The translations under genes were made by a program, and so were the position numbers. A DNA stretch of 64,000 nucleotides, from NCBI GenBank assembly GCA_023431185.1, contig JAEYXS010000112.1:1-64000 (forward strand), written 5' to 3'. The notes beneath the pieces were generated by a model that saw nothing but the letters and a program-made list of their open reading frames with translations, was not told the origin of the DNA and did not search any database. Shown here piece by piece: positions 1 through 6,492 of this stretch. Each line of letters opens with the position of its first letter. Positions within the stretch are counted from its first letter, which is position 1. This DNA is from Verrucomicrobiota bacterium (GTDB lineage: Bacteria > Verrucomicrobiota > Verrucomicrobiia > Limisphaerales > JAEYXS01).

Positions 1-114
1 GACTCCGGTCGGGCTCCGCCCTCCCTCCGTCACGAACCTTCAGCCACAAAAACAACAACCAACAAACCGTGGGACTCTACTTTTGAAGTCTCCACCTTTT
101 GGGGTCAGGTCAAG

Positions 115-399
115 GTGATGACACTATTCTGTTTTCGTTTGACCACTCATTTCCCCGACCTGCGGGAAGATCTGATTGCCATCTGCCGGGAACCCCATTT
201 GATTGAACGCTTGTGGCCTCAACTCATTGAACATGAGGCGAATGAAATCGAGCAGGCGAAATGTGTCTGGGATGAATGGGTTCAGGTCATAGACGGAGAC
301 GATTCCCTAAAGCTTTCATTATGGCGCGCCATGTTCGCAATCTATGCCAATCAAGCAGCCAAAGACATCCACAAGCAATACTACCCTAAACGACTGTGA
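115..399 (+). CDS. hypothetical protein, 94 aa
   Basis: I do not recognise the family. The reading frame can start at GTG 115 or ATG 118 (GTGATG), with AAGGTG just upstream as a weak ribosome site. The product is acidic to neutral and predicted soluble, rich in Trp and Glu, with no signal peptide or membrane segment. It has helical character (HLIERLWPQLIEHEANEIEQ). It stands alone just upstream of the tRNA-derived repeat cluster, whose first fragment begins 10 bases after its stop. Size and composition would suit a small accessory or immunity-type protein, but nothing in the sequence shows that. Confidence 0.5.
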   Translation: MMTLFCFRLTTHFPDLREDLIAICREPHLIERLWPQLIEHEANEIEQAKCVWDEWVQVIDGDDSLKLSLWRAMFAIYANQAAKDIHKQYYPKRL

Positions 400-408
400 T
401 TTCTTTCC

Positions 409-447
409 GTCATCCGATGCCAAGGCTGCTCTACCTTTAAGCTACGG
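409..447 (-). pseudogene. tRNA fragment (D-arm half), copy 1
   Basis: On the minus strand this reads GTAGCTTAAAGGTAGAGCAG, which matches the D-arm of the neighbouring tRNA-Met (GTAGCTCAGAGGTAGAGCAG) at all but two positions. It is followed by a decayed version of the GACATCCGATGTC palindrome found in the other copies. The T-arm and 3-prime acceptor strand are missing. It marks the end of a second, decayed nuclease/tRNA unit. Confidence 0.6.
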
Positions 448-508
448 CGGCCCATCTCTCAAACTGCGCCCACGCCCGCTCCGGTTTCTTCCACCGCTTG
501 AACGTCCC
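437..508 (-). pseudogene. remnant of GIY-YIG nuclease C-terminus
   Basis: The minus strand encodes TFKRWKKPERAWAQFERW followed by AAVA and a stop. The intact nuclease at 807-1070 ends TFKRWKKPERAMVQFERW followed by GAVAQR and a stop. Similarity fades upstream of about position 520, so the GIY-YIG catalytic part is gone. In both copies the last codons and the stop lie inside tRNA D-arm sequence. The arrangement shows that the nuclease and the tRNA piece were duplicated together and that this copy is dead. Confidence 0.7.
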
Positions 509-746
509 ACCTCCCCTTGCCCGCGTCACAAAGAAAAGAGACCGGCTGAAAAATTCCCTGCTTGTCGGCTGCGCCGGTTGGGAGCCGACCTTTGGCCAAA
601 CGGGCAGGGGCTAGGCGCGGCGAAGGAACATACTGGGGACAAATCTGTGACTGAGCCGTAGGAAGCCGAACTTCGACCAACGCTCCTGCCCGTTTGAACA
701 AGCAGCGGCGGCAAGGAAATTTTCAGGAGGTCTCGAAAGGAAAAAA
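509..746. other. intergenic stretch between repeat units
   Basis: No convincing gene is present; the short frames here run into tRNA sequence. Around 662-675 it contains GAAGCCGAACTTCG, the core of the CCGAACTTCGG palindrome seen in the repeat near 45410 and, with one change, near 3488. The rest shows no recognisable structure. Confidence 0.5.
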
Positions 747-830
747 TGGTGCCAGAGGCGGGAATTGAACCTGCGACCAACCCCGACATCGGATGTCGGG
801 GCTGCTCTACCTCTGAGCTACAGCTCCCCA
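747..830 (-). pseudogene. tRNA-like element, copy 2 (palindrome in place of anticodon arm)
   Basis: The minus strand carries the D-arm, T-arm, 3-prime acceptor strand CTCTGGC and an encoded CCA, all nearly identical to the tRNA-Met at 1093-1167. The 17-base anticodon arm is replaced by a 23-base segment holding an 8-bp stem (CCCCGACA/TGTCGGGG) with a 5-base loop TCCGA, at 781-801. The 5-prime acceptor strand is not GCCAGAG; it has become the end of the GIY-YIG gene, so the acceptor stem cannot form. A normal tRNA is therefore unlikely. Confidence 0.75.
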
Positions 831-1070
831 GCGTTCAAATTGCACCATCGCCCTTTCCGGTTTCTTCCACCGTTTGAACGTCCGCTCCCATTCTCTGGCC
901 TCTGCCATATCAGCAAATCCATGACTAGCCACCAGTTCCCAAGGTCCATCCTTGGCCGTCGTCGCGGTATGACCGCGCGCATGCTGCTCCAGCCTTCGCG
1001 GTAAATCGTTCGTGGAACCATAGTAATGGCGACCAGTTCTCGAACGGAGCATGTAAACCCAACCTCGCAT
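807..1070 (-). CDS. small GIY-YIG nuclease-domain protein, 87 aa
   Basis: The N-terminus WVYMLRSRTGRHYYGSTNDL matches the GIY-YIG fold (a V-Y-x-L variant of GIY, then YYG), followed by an Arg (RRLEQH) typical of the family. Single-domain proteins of this size (UPF0213-like) are widespread and mostly uncharacterised; related domains are homing endonucleases. The ATG at 1070 is preferred over a TTG at 1079. The gene begins 22 bases after the CCA end of tRNA-Met. Its last codons (GAVAQR, stop) are the D-arm of the following tRNA-like element. Its position between two tRNA copies, with a decayed second copy nearby, suggests a tRNA-associated mobile unit. Nuclease activity is inferred from the fold only. 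Confidence 0.8.
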   Translation of the reverse strand: MRGWVYMLRSRTGRHYYGSTNDLPRRLEQHARGHTATTAKDGPWELVASHGFADMAEAREWERTFKRWKKPERAMVQFERWGAVAQR

Positions 1071-1092
1071 GATAAACAAAAAAAGAGGGAAG

Positions 1093-1167
1093 TGGTGCCA
1101 GAGGCGGGAATTGAACCTGCGACCAAGGGCTTATGAGTCCCCTGCTCTACCTCTGAGCTACTCTGGC
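1093..1167 (-). tRNA. tRNA-Met (anticodon CAT)
   Basis: Seven-base acceptor stem GCCAGAG/CTCTGGC, discriminator A and an encoded CCA. The D-arm reads GCTCAGAGGTAGAGC, the anticodon loop CTCATAA gives CAT, and the T-loop is TTCAATT. The D-arm and the lack of initiator features point to elongator Met. There are two imperfections: an A-G opposition at the base of the anticodon loop and an A-C opposition in the middle of the T-stem (GCAGG/CCCGC). The same T-stem 3-prime strand is shared by copies 2 and 3. It is the only member of the cluster with a normal-length anticodon arm. Confidence 0.88.
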
Positions 1168-1293
1168 ACAACCACTTGCCCGACCCCGAGGGGTCAAGCG
1201 GGCCGATACTATGCAAACCGTCTTTTTTCCCCGCAAGCAGTTTTCTAACTTTTTTCAACCCCCTCTAACCCGCCTTTTCACTGTTCCTCACCA

Positions 1294-1371
1294 TGCCAGA
1301 GGCGGGAATTGAACCAGCGACCAACCCCGACATCGGATGTCGGGGCTGCTCTACCTCTGAGCTACTCTGGC
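1294..1371 (-). pseudogene. tRNA-like element, copy 3 (full scaffold with 8-bp palindromic arm)
   Basis: The acceptor stem GCCAGAG/CTCTGGC is intact, and the D-arm and T-arm match tRNA-Met. In place of the anticodon arm lies the CCCCGACA/TGTCGGGG hairpin (1325-1345). Read as a 7-bp stem with loop ATCCGAT, the anticodon slot would be CCG with U before it, but the stem is longer than any standard tRNA. CCA is not encoded (ATGG follows the acceptor). The spacer on its 5-prime side matches the one beside tRNA-Met, so it is part of a tandem duplication. It is either a dead tRNA copy or a structured RNA with a tRNA body. Confidence 0.75.
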
Positions 1372-1506
1372 ACAACCACTTGCCCGACCCCAAGGGGTCA
1401 AGCGGGCCGATCCATGCAAACCGTCTTTTTTCCCCGCAAGCAGTTTTCTAACTTTTTTCACACCCCTCAAACCCGCCTTTTCGCCTGCTTCCACCAATGC
1501 CACCAT

Positions 1507-1577
1507 GCCAGAGGTGGGAATTGCACCAGCAACCATCTCCGACATCCGCTGTCGGGGCTCTTACCTCCACGCCCAAG
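1507..1577 (-). pseudogene. tRNA-like element, copy 4 (degenerate)
   Basis: The 3-prime half is recognisable (CTCTGGC, T-arm with GCAATTCCCACC). The palindrome is present as CCCCGACA/TGTCGGAG with loop GCGGA at 1537-1557, including one compensating G-T pair. The D-arm and 5-prime acceptor are largely lost. Like copy 3 it ends ATGG instead of CCA. The hairpin is better preserved than the tRNA parts around it. Confidence 0.6.
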
Positions 1578-1789
1578 CAACAGCCACAAATTCCAGCGCT
1601 GGTTAAAGAGCTATCAAACTAAAATGAGCGCTGGAAATGTTAACCCCTTCTCCCCCAAGGGAAAGGCCGGGATGAGGGGGAAGAGCACATCCATCGGCAA
1701 ATCTGGCCACCTCTCGCAATTGAGCACGCTCACTCACCTTATCGAACAAGTTTGCCCTGCATCCGTTCCTAAGTTACTATCAAAACAAC
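1578..1789. other. intergenic region upstream of rhodanese gene
   Basis: It holds a CCCCTTCTCCCCCAAGGGAA...GGCCGGGATGAGGGGG block at about 1644-1682. This resembles the CTC-rich/GGCCGGGGTGAGG repeats near 3480, 16870 and 45420. The promoter of the rhodanese gene must also lie here; no clear hexamers were identified. Confidence 0.4.
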
Positions 1790-2206
1790 ATGAAAGCCAT
1801 TTTGCTTGCTCTTCGCCTCCTCGTCGCCCCCCTCGCCCTCGGTCTGGCCTTCACCACCGCCCACGCCGCCGAGACCGCCGCTCCCAAAGCCAAACACGTG
1901 GACGTCGCCGGAGCCGCCAAACTCCTCGAAACCAACAAAAACGTCGTGGTGCTGGACATCCGTACGGAAGACGAATTCAAAGACGGCCACCTCCCCAAAG
2001 CCGTGAACATCGATTACCTCGACAAATCTTTCGGTGAAAAAATCGCCAAACTCGACAAGGAAAAAACCTACCTCGTTCACTGCGCCGCCGGTGGCCGCAG
2101 CACCAAATCCTTGGAGCAGTTCAAAGCCAAAGGTTTCAAAAACATCTACCACCTGGACGGCGGCTACGGCGCTTGGGAAGCCGCCGGCAAACCCGTGACC
2201 AAATAA
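1790..2206 (+). CDS. secreted rhodanese-like domain protein, 138 aa
   Basis: A Sec signal peptide (about residues 1-26, ending AHA) precedes a single rhodanese domain (about 36-135). The active-site Cys98 sits in the loop HCAAGGRS, so the cysteine needed for sulfur transfer is present. DIRTEDEFKDGHLPKAVNI is the typical N-terminal CH2A-like motif. Rhodaneses move sulfane sulfur or act as protein-persulfide/redox adaptors; the leader puts this one in the periplasm. The substrate cannot be read from sequence. It is alone, transcribed away from the tRNA cluster, with a convergent neighbour 175 bases downstream. Confidence 0.88.
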   Translation: MKAILLALRLLVAPLALGLAFTTAHAAETAAPKAKHVDVAGAAKLLETNKNVVVLDIRTEDEFKDGHLPKAVNIDYLDKSFGEKIAKLDKEKTYLVHCAAGGRSTKSLEQFKAKGFKNIYHLDGGYGAWEAAGKPVTK

Positions 2207-2381
2207 TCGGAGCGCCGAACTCCCGCTCGGCACTTGCCTCCGTCGCCACGGTCATCACCCCGCCCCGGGCTGACCCTAACTGATCTCGAATCAGTGTGAT
2301 CCGTGTTCCTTCTGTGGCTAAAATCCTCTCCTCCGAGTTCTCTTTGTCTCCGTGGTGAAATTATCGACTGACGCCCCACCG

Positions 2382-4145
2382 TCACTTCCTCTGCCTCCCC
2401 AAGATCTCCAGATTCTTCCGCGCCGCCTCATTGCCCGGATCATACCTCAGCACCGCCTCCCAATGCTCCCGCGCCTTGTCCAGATGCCCCGTTGTCGCCG
2501 CCAGGAACCCCGCCGATAACCGCGCCTCCACATAAGCCGGCCGCACCACCGCGATCCGTTCATAAAGCTCCATTGCCTCTCCGGTCCGCTTCTGCCGCTC
2601 CAGCAAATCGGCCAGCAGATACAGCCATCGCGCCTCCTCCGGCACACTCCCGATCGCTTTCCGATACCACGCCTCAGCCTCGGCCGTTTTCCCCAGCAGC
2701 GAGAGACTGTATGCCTTGATCACCCATCCCTCCGGATACTCCTCCTTCAGCGTCAGCGCCTGTTCGATGAGCGGCAATCCATTCTGCGGCCGCCCCGCAT
2801 TATTCTCCGCCGCCGCCAGATTTGCGAACCCGCGATACGACCGCTCATTCACCGCGATCACCTGCTCCCATAACACCCGGTCATTCAAGAACGTCTTCGA
2901 GTAATCCCAAGACCGCCACCCGAACCAACCCAACGTCATCACCATGAATGCCAGAGCCACCATCCGCAACTTCTGCCGCTTCACCGCCCAATCCCATCCC
3001 CATGCGATGCACAAAGCCGCTGCCACACTCGGCAGATACAAAAAGCGATCAGCCCGCGGCTGGTTGATCGGGATGATTCCCATCACCGGCACCAGCGTGA
3101 TAAAGAAAAACCCGATCGCGAACTGCCACCGCGCCCACTTCTCCCGCCTCACCCCCATCACGCCCACCAATATCACCAGCACCGCCACCGAGAGCCAGAA
3201 CACCAAACCAAAGCCCGCCGCATAATCCACCGGCTGATCAATGCACATCGGGTCCGGCCACACCAATTGCCGCAGATACGTCGTCAAGATCACCGGCAAC
3301 GTCGAGAGCCACCCGGAAAAACCTGCCTCCCACCCGCCTTGCTTCAGGCCAGTAAGGATCGACTGCCGCAACCCCAAATAAACCACCGCCACCATCCCCA
3401 ATGAAGTCACCGGCACCAACAACGCCTTACTCTTCGACAACTTCAAAATTTCATTGAGGTATCCACCACCCTCGCCCCTGGTGGCAGGCCGAGCTTCGGC
3501 GGAAAGAGACGGGGTGAGAGGTGCCCCCGTCTTTATGAAGACCTCATACAACAAGATAACCGGAAACACCATCAACGCATCCTCCTTGCTAAAAAACCCG
3601 ATGAAACCCGCCATCAACAATCCCACCAAATCCCCCTTCTTCTCTCCCTGCCGCCACCGGTCATAGAAAAACAGAATGAGCAGCACCCCCGTCGTCGATT
3701 GCAACGACGCCCGCGAACTGATCCACACCACCGCCTCCGCATGCACCGGATGGACCGCAAACCACAACCCGCCCAAAACCGCCGCGACCAGCGAAGCCCC
3801 CCAACGCTTCGCCAGCAAAAACACCAACACCCCGTTCAAAGCATGCCAGATGAAACTCTGCCAATGCCACCCCTCCGGTTTCCACCCGAACAACGCGTTA
3901 TCCAAATAATACGAAAGGTACTTCATCGGCCGATACAACTGCGCCGACGCCGTCTGGAACAACTCCGTCCACGCTCCGGGGATGAACACATTATCCACAT
4001 TCCGGATATCCACATGATCATCATAGATGAACTCCCCCTTCGCCCCCGGCCAAAAGATCAGCAACCCCGCCAGAAACACCATGGCGCACAGCAACCACTG
4101 TTTCTGGTTGCTCTTCTCCGCTGAATTTTCAGGCGCGTTTTCCAT
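2382..4145 (-). CDS. TMTC-like membrane GT-C protein with C-terminal TPRs, 587 aa
   Basis: The N-terminal 420 residues contain many hydrophobic helices. A first periplasmic loop carries FIYDDHVDIRNV, the Asp-Asp motif typical of GT-C glycosyltransferases that use polyprenyl-phosphate sugars. The C-terminal 150 residues are tetratricopeptide repeats (ENNAGRPQNGLPLIEQALTL, LGKTAEAEAWYRKAI, GHLDKAREHWEAVL). This layout resembles the TMTC family of O-mannosyltransferases. Its ATG abuts the TAG of the methyltransferase, so it is the last gene of a three-gene operon. About 20 residues near 205-228 (LTPSLSAEARPATRGEG) are encoded by a repeat element rather than family sequence. Transferase activity is inferred. 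Confidence 0.75.
   Translation of the reverse strand: MENAPENSAEKSNQKQWLLCAMVFLAGLLIFWPGAKGEFIYDDHVDIRNVDNVFIPGAWTELFQTASAQLYRPMKYLSYYLDNALFGWKPEGWHWQSFIWHALNGVLVFLLAKRWGASLVAAVLGGLWFAVHPVHAEAVVWISSRASLQSTTGVLLILFFYDRWRQGEKKGDLVGLLMAGFIGFFSKEDALMVFPVILLYEVFIKTGAPLTPSLSAEARPATRGEGGGYLNEILKLSKSKALLVPVTSLGMVAVVYLGLRQSILTGLKQGGWEAGFSGWLSTLPVILTTYLRQLVWPDPMCIDQPVDYAAGFGLVFWLSVAVLVILVGVMGVRREKWARWQFAIGFFFITLVPVMGIIPINQPRADRFLYLPSVAAALCIAWGWDWAVKRQKLRMVALAFMVMTLGWFGWRSWDYSKTFLNDRVLWEQVIAVNERSYRGFANLAAAENNAGRPQNGLPLIEQALTLKEEYPEGWVIKAYSLSLLGKTAEAEAWYRKAIGSVPEEARWLYLLADLLERQKRTGEAMELYERIAVVRPAYVEARLSAGFLAATTGHLDKAREHWEAVLRYDPGNEAARKNLEILGRQRK
3465..3521 (-). repeat. REP-like repeat inside an open reading frame
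   Basis: The segment contains CCGAGCTTCGG (palindromic) followed by GGAAAGAGACGGGGTGAG. It matches the intergenic element at 45385-45446 (CCGAACTTCGG then AGGAGAGGGACGGGGTGAG). In the host gene it stays in frame and is translated as LTPSLSAEARPATRGEG, within a loop of a membrane protein. Confidence 0.65.
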
Positions 4146-4898
4146 CTACTTCATCGGCTTTCTCGCCACCGCAAACACGGACACTCCGCAGGGGAACGCG
4201 AACTTCTCCAACCACCCCGCCTCCGCTTTGAAGAGGTGATACAGCACCTCATTCAAACCGCCCGTGCTGTACTCAAAATCCGACTTCGCCAGTTTATCCT
4301 TCGAGGCGAACAACCGCGCCAGCAATCGCACCATCGCGATCGGCGGGAACAAAAGCGAATTGAAATACGTCGCCCGCTGGATCTCAAACCCCGCCTCCCG
4401 CAAACGCACCACCAACTGCCCCTCCGTGTAGCGCCGGAAATGCAGGTTCACCACATCTTGCTGCCCCCACATCCACTGATACGCCGGCACCGTCATCACC
4501 AGATACCCGCCCGGCACCAACCGCTCTTTCACGATCTTCAACGCCGTGGCATCATCCTGGATATGCTCCAAGACATCGAACATCGTGATCACATCAAAAG
4601 TCTTTGAACTCAGCTCCGCAGGCATCGCCTCCACTGTCCCTACCGATACCGGCACCTTGCCGCGCTTCCCCGCGATACCCGCATTCGCCGCATCCGGCTC
4701 CATGCCGTGCAAGTCACAATCCTGCGGATACAGCGAATAAAGATTCAGCCCCGGCCCGCACCCGATCTCGAAGACCTTCATGCCCGGCCGCCATGTCACC
4801 TCCTTCGCCAGCAATCGCCGCAAGATGTCCCGGCGCCCACGAAACCACCAATGGTGCTCCTCGTAATTCGAATACTGCTCGGCGTAGGCGCGTTCCAT
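4146..4898 (-). CDS. class I SAM-dependent methyltransferase, 250 aa
   Basis: Motif I VFEIGCGPGLNLYSL (about residues 43-57) binds S-adenosylmethionine. The acidic residue after strand 2 is in MEPD, and DVITMFDVLEHIQDD is the usual motif II region. Such enzymes methylate small molecules or sugars; the exact acceptor is not visible. The ATG at 4898 is chosen because the upstream ATG at 4934 would overlap the GT2 gene by 31 bases. The aromatic EEHHWWFRGRRDIL motif near the N-terminus is common in methyltransferases of cell-surface glycan clusters. It lies between a GT2 and a GT-C gene, which supports a role in modifying a glycan or lipid-linked sugar. Confidence 0.85.
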   Translation of the reverse strand: MERAYAEQYSNYEEHHWWFRGRRDILRRLLAKEVTWRPGMKVFEIGCGPGLNLYSLYPQDCDLHGMEPDAANAGIAGKRGKVPVSVGTVEAMPAELSSKTFDVITMFDVLEHIQDDATALKIVKERLVPGGYLVMTVPAYQWMWGQQDVVNLHFRRYTEGQLVVRLREAGFEIQRATYFNSLLFPPIAMVRLLARLFASKDKLAKSDFEYSTGGLNEVLYHLFKAEAGWLEKFAFPCGVSVFAVARKPMK

Positions 4899-4903
4899 GA
4901 TAC

Positions 4904-5911
4904 TCAGAGCTTCGCGTCCGGTTTCACCACCCAACCTACGCTCGAGTCGATGATGAAATGCGGCCGGTTCTTCACCTCGTCAAAGATACGCCCCACATAC
5001 TCTCCGATGATGCCCATCACGATGAGTTGCACCCCGCCGAAAAATAGCACCATCACTGCGAGCGAAGCCCAGCCCGGCGGCACCTTGTCCAGCACCAGTG
5101 CACTCACCAGCGCCCAGAACATCAGGCAAAACCCCACCGCCGAGGCGAATAACCCGAACCACGTCGCCAATCGCAACGGCACCGAGGAAAACGAAACCAG
5201 CCCCTGCACTGCCAGATTCAGCAACTTGGAAAAATCATACTTCGATTCCCCGCCCACCCTCGCCGCGCGATCATACGGGAAACCCGTCTGCTTGAAGCCC
5301 ACCCACCCGCGCAATCCCCGGATGAACGGCGCATGCTCCGGCATCCGCTTCAGGCAATCCACCACCCGCCGGTCCATCACGCAAAAATCGCCCGCATCCA
5401 GCGGCAACTCCACATTCGCCACCCGTTTTAGCAACCGGTAAAACAGCGCATACGCCCCGCGCAAAAGCACACCTTCCTTGCGATTCTGCCGCACGCCATA
5501 CACCACATCATAGCCCGCGCGCCATTGCTCCACCATTTTCAGCATCACCGCTGGCGGATCCTGCAGATCCGCATCCAGCACACCGATGACATCACCCTCT
5601 ACATAACGAAGCCCTGCTGCCACTGCCGTCTGATGTCCAAAATTCCGTGAGAACCGCAGGCACGCGATGCCCGGGTCTTTCACGGAAGCCTGTGTGATGA
5701 GTTCGAATGTACGGTCCCGGCTCCCGTCATCGATAAACAGGACATGGATCGCACAGCTCGCCTCTTGCCTCATCTGCTCCAACCCCGCCAGCAACTGCGG
5801 CAGCACCACCTCCTCGTTGTAGCAAGGAATTATCAGGCCCAGCTTTGGCTGTTGAGGTCGCTCGCTCTGCATTTCGCAAAGCATCATTAGCGAACTGGCC
5901 GCGCAAGACAA
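4904..5911 (-). CDS. GT2 family polyprenyl-phosphate glycosyltransferase, 335 aa
   Basis: The GT-A domain starts with GLIIPCYNEE (about 25-34). LFIDDGSRDRT and the metal-binding DADLQDP loop (near 113-119) are DPM1/GtrB/ArnC-type signatures. Two hydrophobic helices near 245-320 anchor it to the inner membrane. Family members move a sugar from a nucleotide donor to undecaprenyl (or dolichyl) phosphate. It is the first gene of the operon ending in the TMTC-like protein, which would be a logical user of the lipid-linked sugar. The start is uncertain: ATGs at 5911, 5887, 5884 and 5872 are all in frame before the conserved domain. Confidence 0.87.
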   Translation of the reverse strand: MSCAASSLMMLCEMQSERPQQPKLGLIIPCYNEEVVLPQLLAGLEQMRQEASCAIHVLFIDDGSRDRTFELITQASVKDPGIACLRFSRNFGHQTAVAAGLRYVEGDVIGVLDADLQDPPAVMLKMVEQWRAGYDVVYGVRQNRKEGVLLRGAYALFYRLLKRVANVELPLDAGDFCVMDRRVVDCLKRMPEHAPFIRGLRGWVGFKQTGFPYDRAARVGGESKYDFSKLLNLAVQGLVSFSSVPLRLATWFGLFASAVGFCLMFWALVSALVLDKVPPGWASLAVMVLFFGGVQLIVMGIIGEYVGRIFDEVKNRPHFIIDSSVGWVVKPDAKL

Positions 5912-6106
5912 TAGCCCAACTCAGTCCCACAAAGCACCTTGTCCTGTCAGTCCGCAAACGGTCAGCCGGAATTCGACCGCCCCAAGCTGCCTCCACCCAA
6001 GCCTGGACCGAGTCCGTCAAAAACCCTTCCAAACATTTTTTGCCAATCGCTTCACGCGGATGGTTGTAACCTTGCCAATCTTGCTCTCACAGCGTTAGAT
6101 AACTGC

Positions 6107-6478
6107 ATGAGTCAACGCATCCTGGTGGTGGACGACGAAGCCCCCATTCGTGAATTGCTTTCCAGTTACTTTCAGAAGCGCGGCTACGCGGTCACAGCCG
6201 CCGCCACGGGTTCCGAAGCCATCAGATCCTTGGATGAGATCTCGGTGGATGTCATGATCCTCGACATCGCCCTCGCCGACGCCGACGGCTTGGAACTGCT
6301 TGAGAGCATCAAGAAAGACCACCCCAAACTCCCGGTCATAATCCTCACCGGCATGGGCTTTGATGACGACCTCCTGAAAGAAGCGCTCGCCAAGAAAGCC
6401 TCCGGATACGTCAGCAAGACGCTGCCATTGGACCAATTGCTCATGGAAGTCCGCCGGGTCAGCAACCAAGCGGGCTGA
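6107..6478 (+). CDS. single-domain response regulator (CheY-like), 123 aa
   Basis: Start ATG 6107 gives MSQRILVVDDEAPIRELL, the usual receiver-domain N-terminus; an earlier in-frame ATG adds 56 residues without family character. The acidic pair is VDDE, the phospho-acceptor Asp is in VMILDIALAD, the switch Thr is in ILTGM and the conserved Lys is in VSKTLP. There is no output domain, so it must act by protein contact or phosphorelay. The kinase gene starts 14 bases after its stop, indicating one transcript and probably a functional pair. Confidence 0.9.
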   Translation: MSQRILVVDDEAPIRELLSSYFQKRGYAVTAAATGSEAIRSLDEISVDVMILDIALADADGLELLESIKKDHPKLPVIILTGMGFDDDLLKEALAKKASGYVSKTLPLDQLLMEVRRVSNQAG

Positions 6479-6492
6479 ACCACAACGTCTTC

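Larger units (their letters stand above)
1093..1505. repeat. tandem repeat of about 200 bp (tRNA plus spacer)
   Basis: Two successive units each hold a tRNA body followed on the plus strand by nearly the same spacer, beginning ACAACCACTTGCCCGACCCC and including GCAAACCGTCTTTTTTCCCC and GCAGTTTTCTAACTTTTTTC. Offsets between matching landmarks are 198-212 bases; six of the extra bases come from the longer anticodon-arm hairpin. A third, partial unit follows at 1507. Confidence 0.8.

Noticed and set aside
526..789. 87-codon minus-strand frame starting MSGLVAGSIPASG
   Set aside because: Its beginning is translated tRNA sequence (T-arm and palindrome); the remainder has no protein character.
409..1577. 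CRISPR-like reading of the repeated tRNA/palindrome units
   Set aside because: Repeats are tRNA bodies of about 75 bases with homologous, not unique, spacers and no cas genes nearby.
1309..2037. 242-codon plus-strand frame through the tRNA-like repeats into the rhodanese gene
   Set aside because: Starts in tRNA-like sequence and overlaps the rhodanese gene out of frame; Arg/Pro/His-rich shadow.
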